Origin: Kutzneria viridogrisea
Lineage (GTDB): Bacteria > Actinomycetota > Actinomycetes > Mycobacteriales > Pseudonocardiaceae
DNA: 64,000 nucleotides
Assembly: GCA_014138725.1 (NCBI GenBank)
Contig: JACJID010000005.1
Span: 620,001 to 684,000 of the forward strand
Reading direction: 5' to 3'
The position numbers and the translations under genes were made by a program. Shown here piece after piece: positions 16,528 through 24,190 of this stretch (position 1 is its first letter; each line of letters begins with the position of its first letter). The notes under the pieces are model-generated. The model ran no database searches. It had not been told where the DNA came from and was given only the letters and a program-made list of their open reading frames with translations.

Positions 16528-17673
16528 TCAGAGCATCGTGATGACCGCGGCCACGGCCCCGGCGGCGAGCCCCAGCACCACCGCCAGCAACAGGATCAGC
16601 CAGGTGCTCAGCCGTGTGCGCGGGGCCTGCTTCGGCGGCTGCACCTGGGCGGGCTCGGGTTCGGCGACCGGCTCGGGCGCCGGTTCGTTCGCCTCGCTGC
16701 CGGACAGCAGGCCGTAGCCCTGACCGAGCAGGTTGTGCACCGGGGAGAACCGCTCCGTCTCGATGTGGTGGGTCTTCTCGATCCGGATGGTGGCCAGCTC
16801 GCCGGTCGTCGGCCCCTCGGAGATGGCCCGCAGCATCATCTCCTCGGTGAGTCCGGTGCTGCTGTCGCGCGCGGGCTGCTGCACGGCAGCGGCTTGACCC
16901 GCAGCCTTCTCGTCGGCGGCCGTCCCCGCCGCTGTTCCGGGAACGGACTTGCCAGCGGCTTGGTCGGTGACGGCCTCGGTCGGGGAGGCTGCCGGTTCAG
17001 CGGCGGCGCTCTCGGCGGCCGGCTGGCCCGTGGCTGCGGAGCTGGTGGTCACCCCCTGACCTGTGCCGACCCCGTTCGCGGCTTGCTTGCCAGCGGCCGG
17101 TCCGACTGCGGCCTGCTCCCCGGCAGCGGCCTTCGCGGCGCCTGCTTCCGCAGCTGCCTGGTCCGCGGCCTTTCCAGGGCTGGCCTCAGCGGTGGTCTGC
17201 CCGCCGGTGGCCTCGTGTGCGGCCTGCTCGTCGGTGGCCTGGTTCGCGGTCTTCTCGGTGGCGGCCTTGTCCGCGGCCTGCCCGTTTGCGCCCTCCTCGC
17301 CAGCGGCCTCAGCGATTGCCTGCCCGCTTGCGCTCCCCTCGTCAGCGACCTCGTTCGCAGCTTGCCCGCCAGCGGTCTTCTCAGTGGCGGCCTCGTCCGT
17401 GGTCTGCCCGCCAGCGGTCCGCCCGTCGACTGGCTTGTCGGCAGCCTGCGCGTCGGTCTTCTCGACGGCCGATGCTGAGCTGGCCTGCTCGGCTGCGGAG
17501 TCGGCGGGTGCCTGCCCTTGGGCGGCGGCCACCACCGGTGCGGGTGCGGGCTCGGCCTGAGGCGGCTGTGACTGCAGCACCTTCGGCAGCGGCGGCATGG
17601 TCACCGCGGCGCTGACCGCCTGTGCACGCAGGGCCTCGGCCAGCAGCCGCTCCGGATCCTCGGACTTGCTCAC
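16528..17673 (-). CDS. Ala-rich low-complexity protein with a C-terminal membrane anchor
   Basis: This 381-residue protein has no recognised enzyme domain. Residues 1-30 (SEDPERLLAEALRAQ) look folded. About residues 40-270 are a low-complexity Ala/Glu/Gly/Thr/Gln region made of degenerate units of the AADKAATEKTA kind. A compact acidic/basic segment follows (TGLTEEMMLRAISEG, then IRIEKTHHIETERFS). A single hydrophobic helix at the extreme C-terminus (WLILLLAVVLGLAAGAVAAVI) has no charged tail after it, so this looks tail-anchored, with the bulk in the cytoplasm. The function is unknown. Confidence 0.7.
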   Translation of the reverse strand: MSKSEDPERLLAEALRAQAVSAAVTMPPLPKVLQSQPPQAEPAPAPVVAAAQGQAPADSAAEQASSASAVEKTDAQAADKPVDGRTAGGQTTDEAATEKTAGGQAANEVADEGSASGQAIAEAAGEEGANGQAADKAATEKTANQATDEQAAHEATGGQTTAEASPGKAADQAAAEAGAAKAAAGEQAAVGPAAGKQAANGVGTGQGVTTSSAATGQPAAESAAAEPAASPTEAVTDQAAGKSVPGTAAGTAADEKAAGQAAAVQQPARDSSTGLTEEMMLRAISEGPTTGELATIRIEKTHHIETERFSPVHNLLGQGYGLLSGSEANEPAPEPVAEPEPAQVQPPKQAPRTRLSTWLILLLAVVLGLAAGAVAAVITML

Positions 17674-17716
17674 CCGGTCGACGCTAGCCGATCCCGGTCC
17701 GCCACGAGCAGCGGCT

Positions 17717-18310
17717 TCACCTCCCCCGTCCGAGTTCGCCCACGAACGCGAGCGCGCGCTGGAACAGCAGCTCGGCCGACTCCTCGTGGTACTCCTCCGG
17801 CAGCGTCGGATCGGTGAACAGGTGACCGTTCACCGGGTAGGAGAAGTACTCGTAGCCCGCGCCCGAGGCACGCACGTCGGCGGCCATCGCGTCCACCCAC
17901 TCCTGGCGGCGCCACGGGTCGCCCTCGCCGTAGTGCACCTGCACGGGCACCGAGGCGGGCCAACTGGGCAGTCGCATCATCGCCAGCGGCAGCGAGGAGT
18001 GCAGCATCAGCGCGCCCAGTGCACCAGGTCTGGTCGCGGCGAGGTGGGCTGCCGAGGCGCCGCCGTTGGAGAAGCCCGCGTACACCAGGTCCTCGGGTAA
18101 ATCCGCGACCGACTCCTCGGTGCGTCTGAGCAGGCCCTCCACACCCAGCTGCTCGAACTTGCGCTCGGCGAGCCGGTAGTCCTCGAAGACCGCGCCCTCG
18201 TAGAGGTCCGGGGTGTGCACGGTGTGCCCGGCCGTGCGGAAGCGGTCGGCCGCCGCCAGCACGCCGGGGCGCAGTCCGAGGATCGAGTGGAACAGCACGA
18301 TGTCAGCCAT
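17717..18310 (-). CDS. Dienelactone-hydrolase-family protein
   Basis: This 197-residue alpha/beta hydrolase has the DLH shape: N-terminal IVLFHSILGLRPGVLAAADRF, nucleophile elbow VYAGFSNGGASAAHLAA, Asp in VHYGEGDPWRRQEW and His in YPVNGHLFTD. The nucleophile is Ser in GFSNGG, where classical dienelactone hydrolases have Cys, so esterase activity is more likely than dienelactone hydrolysis. It is transcribed in the same direction as the Ala-rich gene. Confidence 0.82.
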   Translation of the reverse strand: MADIVLFHSILGLRPGVLAAADRFRTAGHTVHTPDLYEGAVFEDYRLAERKFEQLGVEGLLRRTEESVADLPEDLVYAGFSNGGASAAHLAATRPGALGALMLHSSLPLAMMRLPSWPASVPVQVHYGEGDPWRRQEWVDAMAADVRASGAGYEYFSYPVNGHLFTDPTLPEEYHEESAELLFQRALAFVGELGRGR

Positions 18311-18331
18311 GGACCCTGTCTAACAGGGACC
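18311..18331 (-). terminator. Weak hairpin after the aldolase gene
   Basis: GGACCCTGT and ACAGGGACC (one mismatch) form a stem with a 3-base loop, between the aldolase stop and the hydrolase ATG. It may end the amino-sugar operon or simply be the hydrolase 5' leader. Confidence 0.4.
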
Positions 18332-18349
18332 ACCGACAAGTCCGTGAGC

Positions 18350-19186
18350 TCAGCAGGCGCGCAGCACGCCGAGCAGCCGGGCGACCTCGGTGGCGACCGC
18401 GTCACGGCCCGGAGCCAGGTACTTGCGGGTGTCCACGACGGACGGGTTCTCGCTCAGGTAGGCGCGCACCGCCGCGGTGAACGCCTTGTTCAGGTGCGTG
18501 GCAATATTGATCTTCGTCATGCCCGCGTCCACGGCCTTGGTGAGGTCCTCGTCGGGCACCCCGGAGGAGCCGTGCAGCACCAGCGGCACGCTGACCCGCG
18601 CGCGCAGCCTGCCGATCAGCTCGAAGTCCAGGGCGGCGTCCCGGGTCAGCATCGCGTGCGAGCTGCCCACGGCCACGGCCAGCGCGTCCACCCCGGTCGC
18701 GGCGACGAACTCCTGCGCCTGGTCCGGATCCGTCCGCGCGCCGGGCGCGTGCACCCCGTCCTTGCCGCCGACCTCACCGAGCTCGGCCTCCACGTGCACC
18801 CCCGCGTCGTGGCAGCGGAGCACGACCTCCCTGGTGGCACGCACGTTCTCGGCGTAGTCCAGTTTGGACGCGTCGAACATGACGCTGGTGAAACCGAGCC
18901 GCACCGCCTCGCCCACCAGTTCGGGGCTCTCCGCGTGGTCCAGGTGCACGGCCACCTGCGCCGAGGATTCCCTTGCCACGGCAAGGGTTGCCAGCCCGAT
19001 CGGCGCCAGCCCGCCGTGGTAGCGCACGGCGTTCTCGCTGATTTGCAGCACCACGGGGGCGCCCGCGCGCTCGGCGCCCGCGACCAGCGCCTCGGCGTGC
19101 TCCAGCTGGATCACGTTGAACGCGCCGACCCCGCGGCCCGCCGCAGCCGCCGCGTCCACGATCTGCCCGGTCGGTGTCAGTGCCAC
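18350..19186 (-). CDS. Class II ketose-bisphosphate aldolase (GatY/KbaY-like)
   Basis: This 278-residue zinc aldolase has the family motifs GAFNVIQLEHAEA, HLDHAESPE (zinc and catalytic Asp), VEAELGEVGGKDG, VGSSHA and VLHGSSGVPDEDL. It is closer in length to tagatose-bisphosphate aldolases (about 285) than to the 343-residue FbaA encoded at 31907. It would cleave tagatose- or fructose-1,6-bisphosphate at the end of amino-sugar breakdown. GTG 19186 has AGGAGGA in front and overlaps the nagA 3' end by 10 bases. Confidence 0.85.
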   Translation of the reverse strand: MALTPTGQIVDAAAAAGRGVGAFNVIQLEHAEALVAGAERAGAPVVLQISENAVRYHGGLAPIGLATLAVARESSAQVAVHLDHAESPELVGEAVRLGFTSVMFDASKLDYAENVRATREVVLRCHDAGVHVEAELGEVGGKDGVHAPGARTDPDQAQEFVAATGVDALAVAVGSSHAMLTRDAALDFELIGRLRARVSVPLVLHGSSGVPDEDLTKAVDAGMTKINIATHLNKAFTAAVRAYLSENPSVVDTRKYLAPGRDAVATEVARLLGVLRAC

Positions 19187-20316
19187 CCGGTGTCCTCCTT
19201 CTCGCCCACGCGGTACACGTCCCGCACCTTGAATTCCTCGTCCAGCACGACAAAGTCGGCGCGCAGGCCGGGCCGGATCGCGCCGACCCGGTCGGCCAGC
19301 CCGATCAGCTCCGCGGGCCGGGTCGCGGTGGCCGCCACGGCCTCCGGCACCGACATCCCGCAGGACAGCACGAAGTTGGCGAACGCCCGGTCCATGGTCA
19401 GCGTGCTGCCCGCCAGCGAACCGCCCGCCAGGGTCGGCACCCCGTCCTGCACGGTGACCTCCAACCCGCCCAGGTCGTACACCCCGTCGCCCATGCCCGC
19501 GGCGGCCATCGCGTCGGTGATCAGCACCGTGCGCCCGGTGCCCGCGTGGTGCGCCGCCAGGCGAACGGCGGTCGGGTGCAGGTGGACCAGGTCGCAGATC
19601 AGCTCCACGGTGACCCGCTCGTCCTCGAGCAGCGCGCCGACCGGTCCCGGCTCGCGGTGGTGCAGCGGGCGCATGCCGTTGAACAGGTGGGTGGCCACGC
19701 TCGCCCCGGCCTCCACCGCGGGCACGACCTGGGCCACGGCCGCGTCGGTGTGCCCGATCGCCACGATGACCCCGTTGTCCACCAACAACCTCGTGGCCTC
19801 GACGGCGTGCTCCAGCTCGGGGGCGATGGTCACCATGCGGATCGTGCCGCGACCGGCGTCCAGCAGGGTGCGCACCGAGTCCAGGTCGGGGGCACGCAGC
19901 ACGCGGGGGTCGTGCGCCCCGCAGCGGGCCGCCGACAGGAACGGGCCCTCCAGGTGGATGCCCGCGATCGCCCCGTCCTGCACCAGCTCGGCCAGACCGG
20001 CGATCTGCCTGGCCAGTTCGGGGATCGGCCGGGACACCAGGCTGGCGATGGTGCTGGTGGTGCCGTGCCTGCGGTGCGCTGCGATGGCCTGTGCCGGGTC
20101 CTGCCCGGTGAAGGCCCGACCGCCAGCGCCGTGGCAGTGCACGTCCACGAACCCGGGCACCAGCCAGGCCCCGGCCAGGTCCACGGCGGGCCCGTCGGGA
20201 GCGGGGCCGCTGCCGACCGAGTTGATCAGGTCTCCCTCGACGGCGACCCAGCCGTCCTCGACGACCCCCTGCGGGGTCACCAGCCTCGCTCCGGTCAGCA
20301 CCAGCCTGGTCATCAC
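19177..20316 (-). CDS. nagA: N-acetylglucosamine/N-acetylgalactosamine-6-phosphate deacetylase
   Basis: This 379-residue amidohydrolase carries the NagA landmarks: VDVHCHGAGG, the metal-binding Glu in GIHLEGPFLS, VATHLFNGMRPL and the catalytic Asp in VLITDAMAAAGMGDG. It removes acetate from the N-acetyl-hexosamine-6-phosphate made by the ROK kinase, giving the substrate for the SIS-domain deaminase. The start is GTG 20316 or the ATG at 20313, overlapping the ROK stop. Whether it prefers GlcNAc or GalNAc cannot be told. Confidence 0.92.
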   Translation of the reverse strand: MMTRLVLTGARLVTPQGVVEDGWVAVEGDLINSVGSGPAPDGPAVDLAGAWLVPGFVDVHCHGAGGRAFTGQDPAQAIAAHRRHGTTSTIASLVSRPIPELARQIAGLAELVQDGAIAGIHLEGPFLSAARCGAHDPRVLRAPDLDSVRTLLDAGRGTIRMVTIAPELEHAVEATRLLVDNGVIVAIGHTDAAVAQVVPAVEAGASVATHLFNGMRPLHHREPGPVGALLEDERVTVELICDLVHLHPTAVRLAAHHAGTGRTVLITDAMAAAGMGDGVYDLGGLEVTVQDGVPTLAGGSLAGSTLTMDRAFANFVLSCGMSVPEAVAATATRPAELIGLADRVGAIRPGLRADFVVLDEEFKVRDVYRVGEKEDTGWH

Positions 20317-21242
20317 GCCCCCACTGCGTCGATCGCCATGAGCGCGGCCCCGAGGCAGCCCGCGCCGTCGCCCAGCGCGGCCAGCCGCAGTTCCGGCATC
20401 CTCTGGAACACGATGAGCTCTTCCAGGCGCTTGCGCAGCGGGACCAGCAGCAGGTCACCGGCCAGCGCGAGCCCGCCGCCGAGCACCACCGCCTGCGGGC
20501 CGAGCAGGGTCGCGGCCACCAGGATGCCCCTGGCCAGCGCGTCCACCGCCTCGTCCCAGACCACCACCGCGTCCGGGTCACCCGCGCGCACCGCCTCGGC
20601 CACCGCGGCGGCCCGGTCCACCTGTTTGCCCGTGCGCGCCGAGTAGCGCCGCGCGATGGCCGCCGAGGAGGCCCGGGTCTCCACGCAGCCCCGCTGGCCG
20701 CAGCCGCACGGGTCGCCGTGGCCCACGTCCACGTGGCCGAGCTCCCCGCTGTAACCGCCGCCGCTGTGCAGCCGCCCGCCCAGCACCAGTGCCGCGGCGA
20801 TGCCCGTGCCGATCGGCATGATCACCGCGTCGGTCAGCCCCCGCGCGGCACCCAGCCGGTGCTCGGCCAGGCCACCGGCCCGCACGTCGTGGCCGAAGCT
20901 GACCGGCACGCCGGTGCGCTCGCCGAGCAGCATGCGGAACGGGAAGTCCCGCCAGCCGAGGTTGGCCGAGAACACGCCGAGACCGCGGTCGTCGTCGACC
21001 ACGCCGGGCACCACGACACCCACCGCCTCGACCGGGTGGTCACTGGCCGCGCGCAGCTCCTCGACCAGTTCCACCACCGCGTCCACCACGGCGTGTGCGG
21101 TGGCCGGACCGTCCGAGGCGCGCGGGGTGCCACGCCTGCGCTGGGTCACGAAGGACGCCTCGGTGGGCGTGCCGGCCACCAGGGCCGCTTTCATGTCTGT
21201 GCCGCCGACGTCGACGGCCACCACGTACCTAGTGCGAGCCAC
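20313..21242 (-). CDS. ROK-family sugar kinase
   Basis: This 309-residue ROK kinase has the ATP site (AVDVGGTDMKAAL), a catalytic Asp in FGHDVRAG and the GELGHV plus CGCGQRGCVE zinc site that defines ROK sugar kinases. In this operon it probably phosphorylates an N-acetyl-hexosamine at position 6. GTG 21242 is the start, and its stop overlaps nagA. No transporter for the sugar is adjacent. Confidence 0.9.
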   Translation of the reverse strand: MARTRYVVAVDVGGTDMKAALVAGTPTEASFVTQRRRGTPRASDGPATAHAVVDAVVELVEELRAASDHPVEAVGVVVPGVVDDDRGLGVFSANLGWRDFPFRMLLGERTGVPVSFGHDVRAGGLAEHRLGAARGLTDAVIMPIGTGIAAALVLGGRLHSGGGYSGELGHVDVGHGDPCGCGQRGCVETRASSAAIARRYSARTGKQVDRAAAVAEAVRAGDPDAVVVWDEAVDALARGILVAATLLGPQAVVLGGGLALAGDLLLVPLRKRLEELIVFQRMPELRLAALGDGAGCLGAALMAIDAVGA

Positions 21243-21277
21243 GAGCTGTGATCCTGCGGCACGGCCTCGGCATTGGT

Positions 21278-22168
21278 CTACACCTGACCGTCGTCGAGGA
21301 TGACCGAACGGCTCAGGTGGCGGGGTTGGTCGGGGTCCAGGCCCCGGCGCACCGCGATGGCCACGGCCACCCGCTGCACGGTGATCAGGTCCGCCATCGG
21401 GTCCAGGTCGCTGGTGCGGAACAGCCCTCCGGTGGCGGCCACCTGCTCGGCAAGGCCCTGCGGTGCGGTGCCGAACATCCAGGCCACCCGCCCCGGCCCG
21501 GTGATGCTGATCGGGCCGTGCCGGTACTCCATCGCCGGGTACGACTCGGTCCAGGCGCCCGCGGCCTCGCGCATCTTCAGGCCCGCCTCCTGGGCGAGCC
21601 CGCAGGTCCAGCCGCGGCCCAGGAAGCTGTACTGCTCGGCGCCGACCAGCTCGGCGGGCAGCGGCTCGACCACGGCGCGCTCGGCGTCGCGCACGGCGGG
21701 GCCCAGGTCCTCGCCGAGGCTGGCGCGCAGCAGGGCGAGCGTGGTGGTGGCGAACCGGGTCTGCACCACGGAGCGCTCGTCGGCGAAGTCCAGCACGACC
21801 AGCTGGTCCGCGCGCCGCACCACGGGGGTGTCCGGGTCGCCGATGACCGCGACGGTGGGGATCCGCCCGCGCACCTGGTCGAGCAGGTCCAGCACCTCGG
21901 TGGTGGTGCCCGACCTGGTGATCGCCACGACACGGTCGTAGGCCCTGCCGAGCGGGAACTCGGAGGCCGCGAACGCGTCGGTCTCGCCCTGACCTGCTGA
22001 TTCGCGTAACGCCGCGTAGGACTGGGCGACGAACCAGGACGTGCCGCAGCCGACCACCGCAACGCGCTCGCCGCGCGCTGGCAGACTGTCCGGGTTGAGC
22101 GAGGCCGCTCGACGCCAGCAGTCCGGCTGGGTGGTGATCTCGGTTTCGACGAAGAACTGTTCTGGCAC
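21278..22168 (-). CDS. SIS-domain sugar-phosphate deaminase/isomerase (AgaS-like)
   Basis: This 296-residue protein has tandem SIS domains: VAVVGCGTSWFVAQSYAALRE (about residue 30), then AITRSGTTTEVLDLL, and in the second domain SFLGRGWTCGLAQEAGLKMREA with AMEYRHGP. It lacks the glutaminase domain of GlmS, as AgaS-type galactosamine-6-phosphate deaminases do. The start is GTG 22168 because GGAGG lies 7-8 bases upstream; in-frame codons reach 22234 but would overlap the operator. It is the first gene of the amino-sugar operon. Confidence 0.85.
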   Translation of the reverse strand: MPEQFFVETEITTQPDCWRRAASLNPDSLPARGERVAVVGCGTSWFVAQSYAALRESAGQGETDAFAASEFPLGRAYDRVVAITRSGTTTEVLDLLDQVRGRIPTVAVIGDPDTPVVRRADQLVVLDFADERSVVQTRFATTTLALLRASLGEDLGPAVRDAERAVVEPLPAELVGAEQYSFLGRGWTCGLAQEAGLKMREAAGAWTESYPAMEYRHGPISITGPGRVAWMFGTAPQGLAEQVAATGGLFRTSDLDPMADLITVQRVAVAIAVRRGLDPDQPRHLSRSVILDDGQV

Positions 22169-22224
22169 CAAGACCTCCGAGGGCGAGCGCTGCCGAATGC
22201 TCATTACTGCGTCCAACCGAGCAT

Positions 22225-22238
22225 AATAGTGCACTATT
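22225..22238. promoter_or_regulatory. Candidate DeoR operator between agaS-like and deoR genes
   Basis: AATAGTGCACTATT is a perfect 14-bp palindrome in the 89-bp gap between the divergent operon and regulator genes. It is AT-rich against its surroundings and is the only clear dyad in the gap. DeoR proteins acting on sugar operons bind such short dyads and are released by a phosphorylated sugar. Confidence 0.65.
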
Positions 22239-22257
22239 GAGCACTGGGAGGTCGAGT

Positions 22258-23043
22258 ATGAACCGGTACGAGCGGCTCAACATGCTGCTGGAGCTGCTTG
22301 CCGAACGCGGCAGGGTGGATGTCGACGACATCGCCGAGGAGCTCACGGTCTCGGCCGCCACGATCCGCCGCGACCTGGACCACCTGGCCGAACAGCAGCT
22401 GCTCACCAGGACCCGGGGCGGGGCCGTGGCGCACGCGGTGTCCTACGACCTGCCGCTGCGCTACAAGTCGGTGCGGCACGCCGACGACAAGCTGCGCATC
22501 GGGCGCGCGGCGGCCTCGCTGGTCACCAGGAACACCGTGGTCGGCTTCAACGGGGGCACGACCACCACCGAGGTGGCCCGCGCGCTGGCCACCCGGCCCG
22601 ACCTGCACACCAGCGACGGGGACACGGCCGTCACGGTGGTCACCAACGCGCTCAACATCGCCAACGAGCTGGCCGTCCGGCCGCAGATCAAGCTGGTGGT
22701 GACCGGCGGGGTGGCCCGCCCGCAGTCCTACGAGCTGGTCGGCCCGCTGGCCAGGCTGATCCCCGACGAGCTGACCCTGGACGTGACCTTCCTCGGCGTG
22801 AACGCGCTGGACCCGCAGACCGGGGCGAGCGCGCACAACGAGGGCGAGGCCAACATCAACCGGCTGCTCGCCGCGCGCGCCGCGAAGGTGGTCGTGGTGG
22901 CCGACTCCTCCAAGCTGGGCGCGAGCGCCTTCGCCAGGATCTGCCCGATCGAGGAGATCAACGTGCTGGTCACCGACGCCGAGGCGGACGAGACCGTGGT
23001 GCGCGCGTTCGAGGAGCGGGGCATCGAGGTGCTGCGCGTCTGA
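22258..23043 (+). CDS. DeoR-family regulator of the amino-sugar operon
   Basis: This 261-residue protein has an N-terminal DeoR helix-turn-helix (VDVDDIAEELTVSAATIRRDL). Its sugar-phosphate-sensing domain has FNGGTTTTEVARAL, VVTNALNIANEL, VVTGGVARPQSYELVGPLA and VVVVADSSKLG, all typical of DeoR sensors related to ribose-5-phosphate isomerase. ATG 22258 has GGGAGG in front. It is divergent from the operon at 21278-22168 and shares the palindrome, so it probably represses that operon until a hexosamine phosphate appears. Confidence 0.9.
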   Translation: MNRYERLNMLLELLAERGRVDVDDIAEELTVSAATIRRDLDHLAEQQLLTRTRGGAVAHAVSYDLPLRYKSVRHADDKLRIGRAAASLVTRNTVVGFNGGTTTTEVARALATRPDLHTSDGDTAVTVVTNALNIANELAVRPQIKLVVTGGVARPQSYELVGPLARLIPDELTLDVTFLGVNALDPQTGASAHNEGEANINRLLAARAAKVVVVADSSKLGASAFARICPIEEINVLVTDAEADETVVRAFEERGIEVLRV

Positions 23044-23056
23044 GCCGCGCCGGAGC

Positions 23057-23182
23057 GGGACTCGGGTGCGGCACAGCGGGACTCGCGGTCCAGGGAGCGG
23101 GACTCGGGCGCGCCTGGCCGGGACTCGCGGGCTGGTGGCCGGGACTCGCGTGTGCCAGGGCGGGACTCGCGGGGGTCAGGTG
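23057..23182 (+). repeat. Tandem array of six 21-bp units, GGGACTCG core (locus 1)
   Basis: GGGACTCG starts at 23057, 23078, 23099, 23120, 23141 and 23162, exactly 21 bp apart. The next two bases are GG or CG, and a C precedes each copy. The remaining 11 bases of each unit differ but are GC-rich. The array fills the gap between the convergent DeoR and sigma-factor genes and runs into the sigma-factor stop. A second array is at 56892-56998. Function unknown. Confidence 0.85.
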
Positions 23183-23736
23183 CCGGCCATGAGTTTCTGG
23201 AGGGCGTCGAGGGCGCGGCTGGCGGTGGATTTGACGGTGCCCTTGGAGATGCCGGTGGCCTCGGCGATCTCGGCTTCGGACAGGTCGCCGTAGTAGCGCA
23301 GGACCAGGACCTCGCGTTGGCGGGGTGGGAGCTTGGCCAGGGCGTTGACCACGGCCTGGTGTTCGGCGGTGAGCATGGCCAGGGACTCGGCCGACCGCGC
23401 GTTGGCGGTGTGCGGTGGGGTGTAGTCGCGGGCGGTCTTGCGGCGGCGCAGGACCGAGCGGCTGCCGTTGACCACGGCGGTGCGCAGGTAGCCGACCGCG
23501 GCGGCGGCGTCGCGCAGGGTGGACCAGTTGCGGTGCAGTCCGGTGAAGGCTTCCTGGACCACGTCCTCGGCGGTGGCGGGCTCGTCGACCAGCAGGATCG
23601 CCAACCGCACCAGTCGCATCCGGTGCGTGCGGTACAGGTCCTCCAGTGTCAGCGCCGGGGCCGGTGCTGGCTCGGGACCGTCCACCGCACGCAGGTGACT
23701 GAGGGTTCGCTCCACACTGCTCGCCTGCACGTCCAC
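23176..23736 (-). CDS. SigE-family ECF RNA polymerase sigma factor
   Basis: This 186-residue ECF sigma factor has region 2 (YRTHRMRLVRLAILLVDEP, then AEDVVQEAF) and region 4 (ALAKLPPRQREVLVLRYYGDLSEAEIA, then ISKGTVKSTASRAL). The pattern matches the actinobacterial SigE subfamily. The start is GTG 23736; a longer frame would run over the divergent promoter. No anti-sigma gene is next to it; the divergent neighbour is a YciI-like gene. Confidence 0.87.
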   Translation of the reverse strand: MDVQASSVERTLSHLRAVDGPEPAPAPALTLEDLYRTHRMRLVRLAILLVDEPATAEDVVQEAFTGLHRNWSTLRDAAAAVGYLRTAVVNGSRSVLRRRKTARDYTPPHTANARSAESLAMLTAEHQAVVNALAKLPPRQREVLVLRYYGDLSEAEIAEATGISKGTVKSTASRALDALQKLMAGT

Positions 23737-23803
23737 GGCGGTGAGAATACCTAACGGGTAAAGTAAGTTGCTTGTCGAACCCCAACTTCTTCTGGAGGTC
23801 GAC

Positions 23804-24085
23804 TTGCCCAGGTACGCGGTGGAGTACACCTACGTCGAGGACGTCCCGAAGCGGCACGCCGTGCGTCCGCGGCACCGTGACTACCTGGCCGGTCTGGCCG
23901 CCGAGGGCGTGCTGCTCCTCGCGGGTCCGTGGGCGGCCGACGACGGGGCGCTGCTGGCCTTCGAGGCCGCCGACGAGGCGGCCCTGCGCGGCTACCTGGA
24001 CGCGGACCCGTACAAGGCCGCCGAGGTGATCTCCGAAACCCGGATCACGGAGTGGAACCCGCTGTTGGGTGCCTGGGTGTCCTGA
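23804..24085 (+). CDS. YciI-like protein
   Basis: This 93-residue protein fits the YCII family: RYAVEYTYVEDV at the start, a His/Arg-rich stretch (RHAVRPRHRDYLAGL), then GVLLLAGPWAADDGALL and DPYKAAEV. The family is a small dimeric ferredoxin-like fold, often next to sigma factors and dehydrogenases, with unclear chemistry. TTG 23804 is preferred, with GGAGG 5-6 bases upstream; a GTG- or ATG-started longer form is not supported. Confidence 0.78.
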   Translation: MPRYAVEYTYVEDVPKRHAVRPRHRDYLAGLAAEGVLLLAGPWAADDGALLAFEAADEAALRGYLDADPYKAAEVISETRITEWNPLLGAWVS

Positions 24086-24094
24086 AGCCTGTGG

Positions 24095-24135
24095 CACCCC
24101 ATCCCCGGCGGCAGGGAGTGGCCGGGGATGGGGTG
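24095..24135. terminator. Bidirectional terminator
   Basis: CACCCCATCCCCGGC and GCCGGGGATGGGGTG form a perfect 15-bp stem with an 11-base loop. It lies between the convergent YciI-like and SDR genes and can serve both. Confidence 0.9.
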
Positions 24136-24190
24136 TACAAGAACAAGAGGGGCCGGTGTGCTCTGGGACACGCCGCTGCGGAAAAAACTT

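Noticed and set aside
23057-23182. CRISPR array
   Set aside because: The constant core is 8-11 bases and the spacer about 11 bases, far below CRISPR sizes. No cas gene is present.
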